Shown here in pieces: positions 1 through 5,937 of a stretch of DNA of 14,747 bases; the stretch's first letter is position 1; every line of letters begins with the position of its first letter. Location of the stretch: NCBI GenBank assembly GCA_009693885.1, contig SHWK01000013.1:1-14747 (forward strand), given 5' to 3'. The notes under the pieces are model-generated. The model ran no database searches, was not told where the DNA came from, and saw nothing but the letters and a program-made list of their open reading frames with translations. Both the position numbers and the translations under genes were made by a program. Source of the stretch: Rickettsiales bacterium. Lineage in GTDB: Bacteria > Pseudomonadota > Alphaproteobacteria > Rickettsiales > UBA1997.

Positions 1-350
1 GGCTTAGCATTATAACTCTGCTCAATCAAATGCGCAAAAGTCACATCATAGATTTTTTCTTGTCGAGAATTAATTTTAAACGCCGGCTTCCCCTCATTTA
101 AACAATAGTTATTTTGCATTAGAAGACCATGAAGCAATCTAACTTCAGCTTCAGTCATCAATGGGTATTTTTCGTCTTTAGAGGATTTGGCGTGATCGCG
201 AAGGTATTCTTCATCAATTGAGAATACGAAAGATTTTTTATCAGTAGCAGAATATCGCCTTACTTTGCCATAAAGCGATGGATCAGAAATGCAGGCACTC
301 ACCATAGTAAGTGCCACAATAATCAGAATTCGATTAAGAATTTTTGTCAT
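1..350 (-). CDS. Putative lipoprotein, N-terminal 116 residues (runs off window)
   Basis: An open frame begins at an ATG at 350 and stays open to base 1, so the C-terminus is missing. The first 20 residues form a lipoprotein signal peptide: basic residues K3 and R7, a hydrophobic stretch at about 8-16, and a lipobox VSAC with the acylated cysteine at C20. Ile and Ser follow the cysteine rather than Asp, which by the enterobacterial sorting rule would fit the outer membrane; this is inference. The mature part is charged and soluble-looking, and I recognise no domain. The gene overlaps the end of rplS by 17 bases in another frame, so it is probably translated by coupling to rplS. There is no clear Shine-Dalgarno sequence. 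Function unknown. Confidence 0.75.
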   Translation of the reverse strand, partial: MTKILNRILIIVALTMVSACISDPSLYGKVRRYSATDKKSFVFSIDEEYLRDHAKSSKDEKYPLMTEAEVRLLHGLLMQNNYCLNEGKPAFKINSRQEKIYDVTFAHLIEQSYNAK

Positions 351-756
351 TTTTTTCTGCAGAAGTTGAAACGTCTGACTCAACAAAAAAATCAAGCTTT
401 TCTTTGATACGAGAAGCCTTACCAGTCAAGGCGCGCAGGTAATAAAGCTTAGCTTTTCTTACAACACCTTGCTTCAAAACTTCAACCGAAGAAAGCAATG
501 GAGAATAAACCGTGAATTTTCTTTCAACACCAACGCCGCTGCTCATTTTGCGAACAGTGAATGTTGCGCCAAAGTGATTCATGTGCTTTGTTTTGGCAAT
601 TACAATACCGTTAAAAGCTTGAATACGAGTATTCGCGCCTTCACTGATTTTATATTTAACGCTAACAGTATCGCCAACCTTAAATGGAGCAATAGTGCGG
701 CCTTTAGATATTGAATCTATTTGACCCTGTTCAAATTCTTGAATAAAATTTTTCAT
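334..756 (-). CDS. rplS: 50S ribosomal protein L19
   Basis: L19 lies at the 30S-50S interface and contributes to intersubunit bridges. The 140-residue protein carries the family signature: a KVGDTVSVK-type start of the SH3-like barrel at about 26-34, an FNGIVIAKTK strand, the VRKMSSGVGVER segment and a YSPLLSSVEVLKQGVVRKAKLYYLR-like stretch towards the end. It is somewhat longer than the usual 115 or so residues because of a Ser/Asp/Lys-rich tail after about residue 122. The ATG start at 756 gives the normal N-terminus. It follows rplQ by 33 bases; in many bacteria L19 instead sits after trmD, so this location is unusual. Its last 17 bases overlap the next gene. Confidence 0.95.
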   Translation of the reverse strand: MKNFIQEFEQGQIDSISKGRTIAPFKVGDTVSVKYKISEGANTRIQAFNGIVIAKTKHMNHFGATFTVRKMSSGVGVERKFTVYSPLLSSVEVLKQGVVRKAKLYYLRALTGKASRIKEKLDFFVESDVSTSAEKNDKNS

Positions 757-776
757 AATATTATCTGATATAAATC

Positions 777-782
777 ATTATA
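777..782 (-). promoter_or_regulatory. Possible -10 hexamer before rplS
   Basis: In the rplQ-rplS spacer the minus strand reads TATAAT, an exact -10 consensus, about 20 bases upstream of the rplS ATG. No convincing -35 element lies 16-18 bases further up; a TTGAAG is about 21 bases away. A short-leader transcript for rplS and the lipoprotein gene is possible, but in DNA this A+T-rich such a hexamer also occurs by chance. Confidence 0.25.
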
Positions 783-789
783 CAGTAAG

Positions 790-1170
790 CTATTCTGCTA
801 CTGCTTCAACCACAACTCTGTCAACCAATTCAACGATTGCCATTGGAGCTTTGTCGCCAGTTCTAAAACCACATTTCAAAATACGAATGTAACCGCCATT
901 GCGTGATGCAACTCTAGGTCCTACGCTTTTGAAAAGACGATCAACAATCGCTTGGTTCGCCAACAAAGACGCAACACGACGACGATTATTCAGAGTATCT
1001 ACTTTTGATAGAGTGATAATTCTTTCAACAAATGGACGAAACTCTTTTGCTTTTGGCAAAGTAGTTTTGATGAATTCATGTTCCAAAAAAGCGATCGACA
1101 AATTGCGCAATAGAGCTTTTCTGTGAGCAGTATTTCTATTAAGCTTTCTTCCTTTATTTCCGTGTATCAT
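790..1170 (-). CDS. rplQ: 50S ribosomal protein L17
   Basis: L17 binds domain III of 23S rRNA near the exit side of the large subunit. The 126-residue protein has the family N-terminus (GRKLNRNTAHRKALLRNL, about residues 7-24), the TTLPKAKEFRPFVE motif at about 37-50, and the C-terminal GGYIRILKCGFRTGDKAPMA segment at about 92-111, ending in a short acidic tail. Length is normal for the family. It starts 12 bases after the rpoA stop, the usual last gene of the alpha operon, and ends in TAG. The preceding A-rich stretch offers no Shine-Dalgarno sequence, so translation is probably coupled to rpoA. Confidence 0.97.
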   Translation of the reverse strand: MIHGNKGRKLNRNTAHRKALLRNLSIAFLEHEFIKTTLPKAKEFRPFVERIITLSKVDTLNNRRRVASLLANQAIVDRLFKSVGPRVASRNGGYIRILKCGFRTGDKAPMAIVELVDRVVVEAVAE

Positions 1171-1182
1171 TTTTTAAAAAAA

Positions 1183-2211
1183 TTAAAATTCTTTATTTTT
1201 CATCTTCAAAAGATCATCCAAGTTTTGTGGTGGCCAATCAGGCAATTTCATGCCGAAACCTAACCCCATATTTTTTAGATTTTCTTTTAATTCATTCAGA
1301 GACTTTCTGCCAAAATTAGCTGTTTTAAGCATTTCTGCTTCTGTTTTGGTAACCAAATCACCAACATAAATGATATTTTCATTTTTCAAGCAATTGTAAG
1401 AACGAACTGAAAGCTCTAATTCATCAATTGTTTTAAGAAGGTTTTTATTGAATTTTGGCTCAGAATCAAATTCTTTTTTTACTGGAACATCAATTTTAGC
1501 AACATCAAAATTGATGAAAACCTCTAATTGATCTTGCAAAATTTTAGACGCAACAGCAACTGAATCACGAGGAGTAATTGAGCCATTAGTATCAATTTCC
1601 ATGATCAATTTGTCAAAGTCAGTGATTTGGCCAACACGAGCGTTTTCAATGCTATAAGCAACACGCTTAACTGGAGAAAACATTGCATCAACAACAATCG
1701 TGCCAACAGCATGATCGTTTTTGCGGTTATTTTCTGCAGTAGAATAGCCTTTGCCACATTCAACATTCAATTGGATGTTGATTTTAGCGCCTTTGCTAAG
1801 CGTGCAAATCAATAAATCTTTATTGACAATATCAACACCAGCCGGAGCTTCAATTGAACCAGCATAGACTGGCCCAGCTTGGTTAGCAACAAGCTTCAAA
1901 ACACAAGGAGTTGAGCTATCTTTAGTGATCGCAAGTGATTTAACATTCATGATAATATCAAGAACATCCTCTTTAACGCCTTCAATAGCGCTATATTCAT
2001 GAGGAACATTTTCGATTTTCAGCGAAGTAACCGCGAAACCAGTGATTGAAGATAACAAAACTCTTCTCAAAGCGTTTCCTAGAGTAGCGCCAAAGCCTCT
2101 TTCAAAAGGCTCCATAACAATAACCGATTTTTTGGTATTATCATGACCATCTTTAGTGATGATTGATGCAGGCTTTGTTAGTGTCTGCCAACTTTCTTTT
2201 AGAATTGCCAT
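1183..2211 (-). CDS. rpoA: DNA-directed RNA polymerase subunit alpha
   Basis: The alpha subunit forms the dimer on which RNA polymerase assembles, and its C-terminal domain contacts UP elements and activators. The 342-residue protein has the N-terminal dimerisation region at about 1-240, with GFGATLGNALRRVLLSS at 39-55, a linker, and a helix-hairpin-helix C-terminal domain at about 258-320. The latter carries ELSVRSYNCLKNENI and NFGRKSLNELKE; R270 corresponds to the DNA-contacting Arg of the family. A 20-residue tail follows. A 97-base spacer with a hairpin separates it from rpsK. The rpsD gene that precedes rpoA in enterobacteria is absent, as in alphaproteobacteria generally. Confidence 0.98.
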   Translation of the reverse strand: MAILKESWQTLTKPASIITKDGHDNTKKSVIVMEPFERGFGATLGNALRRVLLSSITGFAVTSLKIENVPHEYSAIEGVKEDVLDIIMNVKSLAITKDSSTPCVLKLVANQAGPVYAGSIEAPAGVDIVNKDLLICTLSKGAKINIQLNVECGKGYSTAENNRKNDHAVGTIVVDAMFSPVKRVAYSIENARVGQITDFDKLIMEIDTNGSITPRDSVAVASKILQDQLEVFINFDVAKIDVPVKKEFDSEPKFNKNLLKTIDELELSVRSYNCLKNENIIYVGDLVTKTEAEMLKTANFGRKSLNELKENLKNMGLGFGMKLPDWPPQNLDDLLKMKNKEF

Positions 2212-2217
2212 ATTTTT

Positions 2218-2230
2218 GTTATATAATAAC
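2218..2230. repeat. AT-rich inverted repeat before rpoA
   Basis: GTTAT and ATAAC flank a 3-base centre, giving a perfect 5-bp inverted repeat a few bases upstream of the rpoA ATG. It could be a weak hairpin around the ribosome entry region. In this base composition it may be chance. Confidence 0.3.
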
Positions 2231-2255
2231 TTTGTTAATGCGAAATAGCGAAATA

Positions 2256-2261
2256 ATTATA
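2256..2261 (-). promoter_or_regulatory. Possible -10 hexamer before rpoA
   Basis: The minus strand reads TATAAT in the rpsK-rpoA spacer, about 45 bases upstream of the rpoA ATG. The hexamer 17 bases further up is ATGGTG, a poor -35 match. An internal promoter giving extra rpoA-rplQ transcript is conceivable but weakly supported. Confidence 0.25.
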
Positions 2262-2275
2262 ACTATCGTAACACA

Positions 2276-2292
2276 CCTCACCATTGGTAAGG
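2276..2292 (-). promoter_or_regulatory. RNA hairpin in the rpsK-rpoA spacer
   Basis: In the sense (minus-strand) RNA, CCUUAC pairs with GUGAGG around a CAAUG loop, extendable by a G-U pair. One of the six pairs is U-G, which pairs in the minus-strand RNA but not in a plus-strand transcript, so the structure makes sense only for the operon mRNA. No U-run follows, so it is not an intrinsic terminator. It may be a processing or translational control element between S11 and RNA polymerase alpha. Confidence 0.4.
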
Positions 2293-2308
2293 CTTCACAC
2301 CAAAAGAA

Positions 2309-2701
2309 TTAGACTCTTCTTCTTTTAGCTGGTCTGCATCCGTTATGTGGATGGTAAGTTTTATCAATGATTGCAGTAGTTGTTAAACCTGCCGCTTGAA
2401 TCGCGCGAAGCGAAGCCTCACGACCAACTCCCGGACCAGTGATTTCAACAATCACGCTTTGCAAGCCATGATTTTTTGCAGTAGTAACCGCATTTTGAGT
2501 TGCAACCTGAGCCGCGTAAGGAGTAGCTTTTCTTGAGCCTTTAAAACCATGTTTTCCCGCTGAAGACCAGCAAACTAGGTTGCCTTGCATATCAGTGATA
2601 GAAATGATGGTATTGTTAAAGCTAGCAAATACATGAACCACGCCGTTTGTGAGGCTTTTCTTTTTTTTGCTAACAGTTTTTTTGCCGCTATATTTTGTCA
2701 T
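2309..2701 (-). CDS. rpsK: 30S ribosomal protein S11
   Basis: S11 sits in the platform of the small subunit next to the mRNA and initiator tRNA. The 130-residue protein shows a lysine-rich N-terminal extension at 7-16, then the core motifs VHVFASFNNTIISITD (about 23-38), AGKHGFKGSRKATPYAAQ (about 48-65) and VEITGPGVGREASLRA (about 85-100). It ends in PHNGCRPAKRRRV, including the Asn-Gly pair that forms isoaspartate in E. coli S11. Length is normal. It starts 16 bases after rpsM with no recognisable Shine-Dalgarno sequence and is followed by the longer spacer before rpoA. Confidence 0.98.
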   Translation of the reverse strand: MTKYSGKKTVSKKKKSLTNGVVHVFASFNNTIISITDMQGNLVCWSSAGKHGFKGSRKATPYAAQVATQNAVTTAKNHGLQSVIVEITGPGVGREASLRAIQAAGLTTTAIIDKTYHPHNGCRPAKRRRV

Positions 2702-2717
2702 AATTAGTTTTTAGAGA

Positions 2718-3098
2718 TTACTTAACTGCTTTTTTCTTGCCGGCAATTGCCACGCCACGACCCTTACGAGTTCTAGCGTTAGTGTGAGTTCTTTGACCGC
2801 GAACTGGCAATTTTTTGACATGGCGAATACCTCTATAGCATCCGATATCCATCAATCTTTTGATGTTCGTAGTGATTCTTCTTCTCAAATCACCTTCAAG
2901 AGTTGGATATTCCTTCTCAAGCAAAGTTCTAACCTGCGCTAATTTTTCTTCAGGAACTTCATGAGTTCTGAGTTTAGCGTTGATCTTTAATTTTTGGCAG
3001 ATTTTTTCAGCAGTCGTTGTGCCGATACCAAAAATATATGTTAAAGAAATAACGAATCTTTTTTCTTTAGGAATGTTGACACCAGCGATTCTAGCCAC
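2718..3098 (-). CDS. rpsM: 30S ribosomal protein S13
   Basis: S13 lies in the head of the small subunit, contacts the P-site tRNA and forms bridges with L5 of the large subunit. The 126-residue protein begins ARIAGVNIPKEKR after the initiator and contains YIFGIGTTTAEKIC (helix-hairpin-helix, about 21-34), the DLRRRITTNIKRLMDIGCYRG segment at about 70-90, and the basic C-terminal tail RGQRTHTNARTRKGRG. The start codon is GTG. It begins 3 bases after the adk stop, so translation is almost certainly coupled. The rpmJ and infA genes that often lie just before rpsM are absent; adk abuts it directly. Confidence 0.98.
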   Translation of the reverse strand: MARIAGVNIPKEKRFVISLTYIFGIGTTTAEKICQKLKINAKLRTHEVPEEKLAQVRTLLEKEYPTLEGDLRRRITTNIKRLMDIGCYRGIRHVKKLPVRGQRTHTNARTRKGRGVAIAGKKKAVK

Positions 3099-3101
3099 GA
3101 T

Positions 3102-3770
3102 TTATAATTTTGTTTTGTTAATATTTTTAACCACCGCAAAGATCTCTTCAAAAAGAAGGGCGCTATTTTTTAAAGCATCCAGCGAATAAATCAAGTTATT
3201 TTTTGTATAAAACTCAATTAATCCTGCGGTTGCTTCATGATAGACACTTAATCTATTTCTTACGGTTTCCTCCTTATCGTCACTTCTGCTGTCAAATTCG
3301 GTTGATCCACATTCATCACAAATGCCAGATTTTTGCGTCTGTTTAAAGTGATGATTATAGATCGCGCCGCATTTTTTGCAGAAAAAACGACCAGAAATTC
3401 TTTTTACCACAGCCTCATCTTCCACTTGAAAATCAAGGGCTAACGAGATTTTTTTATTGATGGAAGCGAGCGATTCTTCAAGCATAATTGCTTGATTTAA
3501 ATTGCGTGGAAAACCATCTAAAATAAAACCTATTTTACAATCATCTTGGACCACTCTGCCCTTTACAATATCAAGAACCACTTGATCTGGCACTAATTGG
3601 CCAGAATTCATGAATGATTTGGCTAATTTACCAATTTCACTTTGCGCTTCAACTTCTCGGCGCAAAGCATCTCCCGTAGAAATTGCGGGGATATTTAAAG
3701 CCTTTGCCAGCATTGCTGCTTGGGTTCCTTTGCCAGATCCTGGTGCGCCCAATAAAACTAGATTAATCAT
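3102..3770 (-). CDS. adk: Adenylate kinase, zinc-type LID
   Basis: Cytosolic adenylate kinase interconverts ATP and AMP with two ADP. The 222-residue protein has the P-loop GAPGSGKGT at 8-16, the AMP-binding STGDALRR segment at 31-38, the DGFPR motif at 85-89 and the RISGRFF entry to the LID at about 124-130. The LID holds four cysteines (C131, C134, C151, C154) in a CxxC-x16-CxxC arrangement that in this family binds structural zinc. The catalytic Arg pair region RNRL lies near 171. The gene is packed between secY and rpsM with 3-base gaps on both sides, typical of alphaproteobacteria. Length is normal for the long bacterial form. Confidence 0.97.
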   Translation of the reverse strand: MINLVLLGAPGSGKGTQAAMLAKALNIPAISTGDALRREVEAQSEIGKLAKSFMNSGQLVPDQVVLDIVKGRVVQDDCKIGFILDGFPRNLNQAIMLEESLASINKKISLALDFQVEDEAVVKRISGRFFCKKCGAIYNHHFKQTQKSGICDECGSTEFDSRSDDKEETVRNRLSVYHEATAGLIEFYTKNNLIYSLDALKNSALLFEEIFAVVKNINKTKL

Positions 3771-3773
3771 GCT

Positions 3774-5048
3774 CTAGCCTCTTATTTTTACTCTTCTTCT
3801 CTTATTTTGAGAACCATATTTTGAAGAAAACATATGGGATTGAACTTGATTAACTAAATCGAGTACAACATTAACCATAATCAAAACGCCAGTTCCGCCA
3901 ACCGTAAGCGGAATAGAATATTTTGTGACCAGAATTTCTGGCAAAACGCAAACAAAAATTAGATAAATCGCACCAATCAAGGTTAGGCGAGACACTACTT
4001 TATCAAGATAAGTTGCAGTATTAGCGCCAGGTCTAACGCCCAAAATAAAGCAATTGCTCTTTTTTAAATTATTAGAAACATCTTCGGTGTTAAAAATAAT
4101 TGATGAATAAAAATAAGAGAAAAATAAAATTAACGCCGCAAAAAGCACAAGATAAAGTGATCCGCCGCGAGCAAGCGAAGTGCTTAAAAATCCACCCTCA
4201 ACACCAGTAAATTGCACAAAAGCAGTTGGAAACATCAAGATCGAACTAGCAAAAATTGGTGGAATCACTCCAGAAACATTGATTTTTAATGGCAAAAATG
4301 ATGAATCGCTCATCCCCGCTGATTTAATCAAAGAGGCGTTAGGATATTGGATTTTAATGCGCTTATAGGTTTTTTCAACAAAACAAATCGCCATCAAAAA
4401 CACGCCTAATCCTAAGAAAAAGCCAATCACAGAAACCCAAGAATAAACCCCTGTGCGTGATAGATCAAAAACCTGCGCCACACTTGACGGCAAAGACGAA
4501 ACAATCCCAATAAAAATAATCAGCGAAATACCATTGCCGATTCCAGAATTAGTGATTCTCTCACCAAACCACATCAGCATCACCGTACCACCAACCAAGC
4601 TAACGCAAGTGGTATAAAGGAAAATTGGCGAATCTGAGATAAAGGCCGAATGATCATTGTTGGCAAGGGCGTAATAGACTCCTAGAGATTGGAAAAAAGC
4701 CAGAATTATTGTGAGATAACGAGTATATTGATTGATTTTAGCGCGACCTTGTTCGCCATCTTTTTTAAGATCAGCAAGACCTTTATACATTGAGGTCATC
4801 AATTGCATAATGATTGATGAAGTGATGTAAGGCATGATATTAAGCGCGAAGATACTCATTCTTTCAAGCGCACCGCCAGAGAATAGATTAATCATTCCGA
4901 AGAAGTTAGCTTTTTCACTGCTAAAGAATTTTTTCAAAATTTCAACATCAATACCAGGAATCGGCACAAAGGTGCCAAAACGATAGACAAGCAAAATGAA
5001 GATCGTGAATAAAATTCGTCTTTTAAGATCTGAAGTTTGAACGGCCAC
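3774..5048 (-). CDS. secY: Protein translocase subunit SecY
   Basis: SecY is the channel of the SecYEG translocon in the inner membrane. The 424-residue protein has the expected ten hydrophobic segments. Family motifs are visible: PIPGID after the first segment (29-34), NIMPYITSSIIMQL (70-83), GIGNGISL (169-176), the cytosolic loop GVRPGANT (337-344), whose Arg is needed for SecA action, and GGTGVLI (384-390). The tail is basic. The start is GTG at 5048: the upstream frame stays open for about 25 codons but contains no ATG, GTG or TTG, so this start is well constrained. It follows a 172-base spacer, the longest in the window, and overlaps nothing; adk begins 3 bases later. Confidence 0.98.
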   Translation of the reverse strand: MAVQTSDLKRRILFTIFILLVYRFGTFVPIPGIDVEILKKFFSSEKANFFGMINLFSGGALERMSIFALNIMPYITSSIIMQLMTSMYKGLADLKKDGEQGRAKINQYTRYLTIILAFFQSLGVYYALANNDHSAFISDSPIFLYTTCVSLVGGTVMLMWFGERITNSGIGNGISLIIFIGIVSSLPSSVAQVFDLSRTGVYSWVSVIGFFLGLGVFLMAICFVEKTYKRIKIQYPNASLIKSAGMSDSSFLPLKINVSGVIPPIFASSILMFPTAFVQFTGVEGGFLSTSLARGGSLYLVLFAALILFFSYFYSSIIFNTEDVSNNLKKSNCFILGVRPGANTATYLDKVVSRLTLIGAIYLIFVCVLPEILVTKYSIPLTVGGTGVLIMVNVVLDLVNQVQSHMFSSKYGSQNKRRRVKIRG

Positions 5049-5056
5049 TTTTTGAT

Positions 5057-5116
5057 TTATAAAAAATTGAGCGATTGGCCAAAACCAATGCCGGAAAATG
5101 AAAAAATCATTTTCAT
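5057..5116 (-). CDS. Possible 19-residue leader peptide before secY
   Basis: An ATG at 5116 opens a 19-codon frame with a second ATG two codons on. It encodes MKMIFSFSGIGFGQSLNFL, mostly hydrophobic, and ends in TAA 8 bases before the secY GTG. The start lies within the 8-bp hairpin and the middle within the next one. There is no Shine-Dalgarno sequence. A short open frame like this is readily found by chance in DNA of this composition, so it is listed as a candidate only. Its position recalls leader peptides that sense secretion, but nothing in the sequence proves this. Confidence 0.15.
   Translation of the reverse strand: MKMIFSFSGIGFGQSLNFL
5094..5114. repeat. Perfect 8-bp inverted repeat upstream of secY
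   Basis: GAAAATGA and TCATTTTC flank a 5-base A (or T) loop. The ATG at 5110 and part of that at 5116 lie in the stem, so folding would hide the start of the possible leader peptide. Confidence 0.6.
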
Positions 5117-5123
5117 GTGTTTT

Positions 5124-5154
5124 CTTATTTTAGCAAGTTAGTCACTAAAATAAG
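5124..5154. repeat. Perfect 10-bp inverted repeat upstream of secY
   Basis: CTTATTTTAG and CTAAAATAAG flank an 11-base loop. Ten uninterrupted pairs make this the longest perfect stem in the window. It is AT-rich, and the A-rich sequence after it on the transcript argues against an intrinsic terminator. Confidence 0.65.
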
Positions 5155-5184
5155 TTTAAGAATTAATGAAACATTATTCTCAGC

Positions 5185-5202
5185 GAAACGCACATCCGTT
5201 TC
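5185..5202. repeat. 6-bp inverted repeat after rplO
   Basis: GAAACG and CGTTTC flank a 6-base loop, starting 18 bases after the rplO stop. It is the first hairpin of the rplO-secY leader in transcript order. It could protect the 3' end of a processed spc message. Confidence 0.5.
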
Positions 5203-5220
5203 TAATAAAATTTGTAAAAA

Positions 5221-5655
5221 CTAAGCAAAAACTTTTGCCCCAGCCGAATATTTATCAACTACAATTTTAATCTTTGGAGATACTGTTTCTTTGTATCCCA
5301 TGATTAATTTTACTACTGCTTTTGCATCAGAAATTAAACCTAATTCTTGCAATTTTTCTTTAGTTAGAATATCAGATTCTGTGATTGCCTTAGACTCTAG
5401 CAAGCCGATAATATCTTTAATATTGATAACTTCAATTTCTTGGCGACAAGTGTTAGTAAATCCTCTTTTTGGCAAACGCATGTGAATAGGCGTTTGACCA
5501 CCTTCAAAACCTCTAACAGTAGAGTGACCAGTGCGGGCTTTTTGACCTTTCACACCACGGCCTGAAGTTTTACCTTTGCCTGAACCAATACCACGACCAA
5601 CTCTTTTGCGGCCCTGTGTTTTGATTTTTTTTAATTCATTTAGTGGATTAGACAT
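5221..5655 (-). CDS. rplO: 50S ribosomal protein L15
   Basis: L15 is a late-assembly large-subunit protein that threads a basic N-terminal arm through 23S rRNA. The 144-residue protein has the expected Gly/Lys/Arg-rich N-terminal half (RKRVGRGIGSGKGKTSGRG, about 17-35, then GQKARTGHS and FEGGQTPIHMRLPKRGF) and a compact C-terminal domain ending in a GAKVFA segment. I chose the ATG at 5655, giving MSNPLNELKKIK; a TTG two codons upstream is possible but less likely. It ends in TAG and is followed by the long secY leader. It begins 44 bases after rpmD. Confidence 0.96.
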   Translation of the reverse strand: MSNPLNELKKIKTQGRKRVGRGIGSGKGKTSGRGVKGQKARTGHSTVRGFEGGQTPIHMRLPKRGFTNTCRQEIEVINIKDIIGLLESKAITESDILTKEKLQELGLISDAKAVVKLIMGYKETVSPKIKIVVDKYSAGAKVFA

Positions 5656-5673
5656 ATACAATATACTTATGAA

Positions 5674-5693
5674 GGCGCGCCAAATAACGCACC
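5674..5693 (-). promoter_or_regulatory. GC-rich RNA hairpin in the rpmD-rplO spacer
   Basis: In the minus-strand RNA, GGUGCG pairs with CGCGCC around an 8-base AU-rich loop. The third pair is U-G, so the stem is complete only in the operon transcript and not in an opposite-strand RNA. The segment includes the 8-base palindrome GGCGCGCC, conspicuous in this AT-rich sequence. No U-run follows. Confidence 0.4.
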
Positions 5694-5699
5694 AATTAA

Positions 5700-5912
5700 T
5701 TAAACTACAGCAACTTTAACAATATGCTCAACTTTTTTGATCATTCCAAGAATACTTGGAGTGCCTGGAAGTGTAGCCTTAGTGCCAATACCGCGCAAAC
5801 CCAATCCGATTAGGTTGCCTTTTTGTCTTACGTTAAGCTTCGTTCCACCTTTAACTTGGGTAACGATGATTTTTTTATTTAGCAATTCACTTTGCACTAT
5901 ATTTTGTGACAT
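5700..5912 (-). CDS. rpmD: 50S ribosomal protein L30
   Basis: L30 is a small globular protein of the large subunit. The 70-residue product has a 12-residue N-terminal extension and then the family core: KIIVTQVKGG (14-23), RQKGNLIGLGLRGIGTKA (about 29-46), the proline-bearing segment LPGTPSILGMIKKVEHIVKV (about 48-67). Length is slightly above the usual 60 because of the extension. It sits between rpsE (25 bases) and rplO (44 bases), the standard spc order. Many reduced genomes lack L30; here it is intact. No Shine-Dalgarno sequence is apparent. Confidence 0.95.
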   Translation of the reverse strand: MSQNIVQSELLNKKIIVTQVKGGTKLNVRQKGNLIGLGLRGIGTKATLPGTPSILGMIKKVEHIVKVAVV

Positions 5913-5937
5913 AAATTCAATTATTGCTTAAGCAGGC

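Larger units (their letters stand above)
5049..5220 (-). promoter_or_regulatory. Structured 172-base leader between rplO and secY
   Basis: This is the longest spacer of the window. Reading along the transcript it holds four stem-loops: 6 bp (5202-5185), 10 bp (5154-5124), 8 bp (5114-5094) and 5 bp (5089-5074), the last close to the secY GTG. A 19-codon open frame (5116-5057) spans the last two. An intercistronic leader this structured suggests control of secY expression or mRNA processing; no known riboswitch or ribosomal protein site is recognised. Confidence 0.45.

Noticed and set aside
5074..5089. Intrinsic terminator before secY
   Set aside because: The ATTGG/CCAAT stem is only 5 bp and the T-run on the transcript begins about 8 bases after the stem, so it does not fit an intrinsic terminator; secY also needs readthrough unless it has its own promoter, which I could not find.
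5656..5661. TTG start two codons upstream for L15
   Set aside because: The ATG at 5655 is available and gives a normal N-terminus; the TTG has no supporting Shine-Dalgarno sequence.
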